From an uncultured Pseudomonadota bacterium (GTDB taxonomy: Bacteria > Pseudomonadota > Gammaproteobacteria > Burkholderiales > SG8-39): a stretch of DNA of 8,256 nucleotides. The position numbers and the translations under genes were made by a program. The notes beneath the pieces were generated by a model, which saw only the letters and a list, made by a program, of their open reading frames with translations, searched no databases and was not told where the DNA came from. The stretch is taken from assembly GCA_903895005.1 (NCBI GenBank), contig CAITSH010000326.1, positions 1-8,256 of the forward strand. The letters run 5' to 3'. This document shows positions 6,318 through 8,256 of this stretch, piece by piece (the stretch's first letter is position 1; each line of letters opens with the position of its first letter).

Positions 6318-7298
6318 ATGCGCCCCGTCCTACAAGCCCTGTGTGTTGTGTTCTCGAGTGTTTTTTTCTCCGCCGCGTTCAGCATAAGCGCCATGGCGCA
6401 GTCCTACCCCTCCCAGCCGATCAAACTGGTCATCCCGTTTGCTACGGGCACAGGCAGCGAGGTTGGTTTGCGATTGATCTCCGAGCGCCTTGGCACTGCC
6501 CTGAAGCAACCCATCGTCATCGAGAACCGCCCCGGTGCCGGATCGACACTGGGCGCAGATGCGGTTGCAAAAGCGGCGCCGGATGGCTACACCCTTTCCG
6601 CGACGTACAACTCGTCGATCGCCCCCGGGCCGCTGATGTACAAAAAGATTCCCTATGACCCGATCAAGGATTTCCACCACATCGCTCTCATCGGCCTTTA
6701 TCCGCAATACGTGATCGTCAAAGCCGACTCGCCGATCAAGACGATCCAGGAATTCATTGCGCTGGTCAAAGCAAAACCCGGTACGGTTAATTACGCCTCG
6801 GCCGGCGTCGGCACCTCGGGTTTCCTTGCCGCTGAGTTGCTCAAGCAGACACTCAACCTCAACATGACCCACATTCCCTACAAGGGACCCGCGCCTGCGA
6901 TCACCGACCTGCTGGGCGGCAGGCTTGACATGGTGCTCACGGCCAGCGCAACCGAACTGGTCAAAACCGGCCGGGTTCGGGTGCTTGCGGTCACCAGTGA
7001 AAAGCGCATTCCCGCCTATCCGGACGTACCGACGCTGGACGAGATCGCCCCCGGCGTCCAGGCGGTTTCATGGGTCGGCATTTCAGCGCCGGCACAAACG
7101 CCCAAAGCCGTCACCGCAAGGCTCGAACGCGAACTCATGGAAATCCTCAATGCACCGGACATTCAGGCGCGGCTGAGCGATCCGGCAATCGGCCTTACGG
7201 TTTCGGTGCGCGGCTCAGACCGCTTCCTGGAATTCATCCAGAAAGAAACGCGCTTCTGGGCGCCGGTCATCAAGGCGGGCAATATCCAGGTCGATTAA
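6318..7298 (+). CDS. Bug-family (TctC-type) tripartite tricarboxylate transporter substrate-binding protein
   Basis: This is a periplasmic solute-binding protein of the Bordetella-uptake-gene family, which captures small carboxylates, amides or aromatic acids for TctAB-type transporters. Length is 326 aa, normal for the family (about 320-330). Residues 1-27 are a Sec signal peptide (hydrophobic LCVVFSSVFFSAAFSIS core, AMA cleavage site), so the mature protein starts QSYPSQPIKLVIPF. Family hallmarks follow: the VIENRPGAGSTLGADAVAKA loop, PDGYTL, the YASAGVGTSG ligand-loop region, MTHIPYKGPAPAITDLLGG, and VRVLAVTSEKRIPAYPDVPT. The usual first ligand loop (PxxPGGxxD) is PFATGTGSE here, so the glycine-aspartate signature is altered. 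The membrane subunits TctA and TctB are not in the window, and such orphan binding proteins are frequent in Burkholderiales. The ribosome site before the ATG is poor. It is divergent from the amidase and convergent with the deacetylase, which suggests one of those enzymes acts on its ligand. Confidence 0.95.
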   Translation: MRPVLQALCVVFSSVFFSAAFSISAMAQSYPSQPIKLVIPFATGTGSEVGLRLISERLGTALKQPIVIENRPGAGSTLGADAVAKAAPDGYTLSATYNSSIAPGPLMYKKIPYDPIKDFHHIALIGLYPQYVIVKADSPIKTIQEFIALVKAKPGTVNYASAGVGTSGFLAAELLKQTLNLNMTHIPYKGPAPAITDLLGGRLDMVLTASATELVKTGRVRVLAVTSEKRIPAYPDVPTLDEIAPGVQAVSWVGISAPAQTPKAVTARLERELMEILNAPDIQARLSDPAIGLTVSVRGSDRFLEFIQKETRFWAPVIKAGNIQVD

Positions 7299-7307
7299 AC
7301 GGCCCGC

Positions 7308-7325
7308 CCCGGGTCAACTCCCGGG
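7308..7325. terminator. Short hairpin between convergent genes
   Basis: CCCGGG, a 6-nt spacer and CCCGGG form a 6-bp stem right after the Bug gene stop and overlapping the end of the deacetylase gene. No T-run follows, so it is at best a weak terminator. The two stop codons are only 15 nt apart, leaving no room for another. Confidence 0.3.
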
Positions 7326-8213
7326 AATCATTCCCTTGGGCAGCGTCTCGCAATAGGCCGCGATCTCGCCCGGTCGCGTCAGCCATACACGGTCAAACTT
7401 CGGGTGGTTCAGGATCCGGTCGAAGGCACTGCGCAAAGCCCGCAGGCGATGGGGCTGCCCGCAAACCATGGTGTGCAAGGAAATCGGAAACACCTGCGGC
7501 CAACGGTCGCTCGATTCCACCATCTCCTCAAATTGCCGCACCAGCAGGTCTGCAAATTGCACCGGGTCCTGGTGCAGTTGCAGGATCGGCACAAAATCAT
7601 TTGTTTCTAGCGGGTACGGCACAGACAGCAGCGGGCCCGAACGCGTGCGCATCCAGAACGGCTGGTCGTCCGCGGGCCAGTCAAGCACATAGCGCACGCC
7701 AGCCTCCTGCAAGAGGTCGAGCGTCACCTTGGAAGGCATCATCAGCGGGGTCATCCAGCCCGCCGGCCGACGGCCCTCATTGCGTTCAATCGCCGCAAGC
7801 GATTCGGCAATAAGGGTGCGCTCCTCCTCCTCGGGCCTTGCACCGGGCTTTTCCGAATTGGTGCGACCATGCCCGACAAACTCGTCCCCGCGCTCGCGAA
7901 TCGCAGCCGGCACATCCGGATGCGTGTCATAGAGATAGGCATTGACCAGGTGGCTGGCGGGCAGCTTGATCTCGTCAAAAAAATCGAGCAGGCGCCATAC
8001 ACCGACACGATTGCCGTATTCGCGCCAGGACCAGTTGCGGTGATCGGGCATCGGCATTGCGTTACCCAGCACCGGCCCCACTTCCATGCCGAAGCCGAAG
8101 GTTTCCACGTTGAGCGCGACGTACATCGCCAGACGTTTTCCACCCGGCCATGAATAGTCAGGGCGTTTCCGTATTGGTGAAAAATCGAACCGGTCGTGCG
8201 TGGGCAGTACCAT
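7314..8213 (-). CDS. NodB/PuuE-like polysaccharide deacetylase family protein
   Basis: This is a hydrolase of the NodB-homology (carbohydrate esterase 4) fold, of the branch that includes the allantoinase PuuE and HpPgdA-like enzymes rather than classical chitin or peptidoglycan deacetylases. There is no signal peptide or membrane segment, so it acts in the cytoplasm, which favours a small-molecule C-N substrate. Visible segments in order (numbering from the ATG at 8213, 299 aa) are the THDRFDFSPI opening, LAMYVALNVETFGFG at the first motif (E37 where NodB enzymes have Asp), YGNRVGVWRLLDFFDE, DEFVGHGRTNSE at the second motif (H115, with N119 in place of the second metal His), GWMTPLMMPSKVTLDLLQEAGVRYVLDWPADD, and the LHTMVCGQPHR ending. 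An upstream ATG at 8228 would add five residues. The internal ATG at 8213 is preferred because GGAG lies 9 nt before it and because relatives tend to begin with a short Met-x-Leu-Pro-Thr-His-Asp leader. The substrate is unknown. Confidence 0.88.
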   Translation of the reverse strand: MVLPTHDRFDFSPIRKRPDYSWPGGKRLAMYVALNVETFGFGMEVGPVLGNAMPMPDHRNWSWREYGNRVGVWRLLDFFDEIKLPASHLVNAYLYDTHPDVPAAIRERGDEFVGHGRTNSEKPGARPEEEERTLIAESLAAIERNEGRRPAGWMTPLMMPSKVTLDLLQEAGVRYVLDWPADDQPFWMRTRSGPLLSVPYPLETNDFVPILQLHQDPVQFADLLVRQFEEMVESSDRWPQVFPISLHTMVCGQPHRLRALRSAFDRILNHPKFDRVWLTRPGEIAAYCETLPKGMIPGS

Positions 8214-8256
8214 TTTTTCGGTCTCCATATCGTTCCGGACTGGTTCCGGTAGGTGC

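Noticed and set aside
6206..6394. N-terminal extension of the amidase to 494 aa
   Set aside because: The extra 63 residues match nothing in amidases and would cover the divergent control region and overlap the start of the Bug gene.
7070..7813. 247-aa plus-strand frame overlapping the Bug gene end and the deacetylase gene
   Set aside because: It is a shifted-frame and antisense shadow of two well-supported genes, with a low-complexity Arg/Ser/Pro/Ala-rich translation.

Overview
The window reads as chromosomal accessory DNA from a betaproteobacterium, most likely Burkholderiales. The reasons are the moderately high GC with GC-rich third positions, an orphan Bug-family (TctC-type) binding protein, a terephthalate/anthranilate-type ring-hydroxylating dioxygenase, and a short histidine-rich heptad-repeat protein of a kind common in that order. 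No rRNA, tRNA, CRISPR array or intact insertion sequence was seen.

Layout. (1) 23-1567 (+): a signalling protein with a MerR-like DNA-binding head, a possible PAS-like middle and a class III nucleotide cyclase domain, followed by a GC-rich hairpin. (2) 1726-2933 (-): the beta subunit and the catalytic half of the alpha subunit of a ring-hydroxylating dioxygenase. The genes overlap by an ATGA. The alpha gene is cut at about 2930, so the whole Rieske domain is missing. (3) About 2934-3146 (+): the C-terminal end of a TauD/TfdA-type 2-oxoglutarate dioxygenase, joined to the cut alpha gene in opposite orientation. This is a rearrangement scar, or less likely an assembly chimera. (4) 3260-3284: a strong terminator, bidirectional in shape, that best serves the histidine-rich gene at 3362-3574 (-). 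(5) 3575-4909: a lower-GC, gene-poor stretch holding one orphan hypothetical gene (3972-4352, +) and otherwise only doubtful short frames. (6) 4910-8213: an intact block with an amidase-signature hydrolase (-), a divergent Bug periplasmic binding protein (+), and a convergent cytoplasmic NodB/PuuE-like deacetylase (-).

How the parts may work together. The right-hand block looks like a small uptake-and-hydrolysis module. The Bug protein would capture a small organic acid or amide, and two cytoplasmic enzymes from C-N bond hydrolase families could process it; the substrate cannot be named from sequence. The left-hand dioxygenase remnant suggests a former aromatic-acid catabolic locus, possibly once controlled by the adjacent cyclase/DNA-binding protein; that link is inference from proximity only. 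I did not find a clearly undescribed multi-gene system. The most unusual items are the MerR-cyclase fusion with an altered substrate-site residue and the alpha-subunit/TauD junction.
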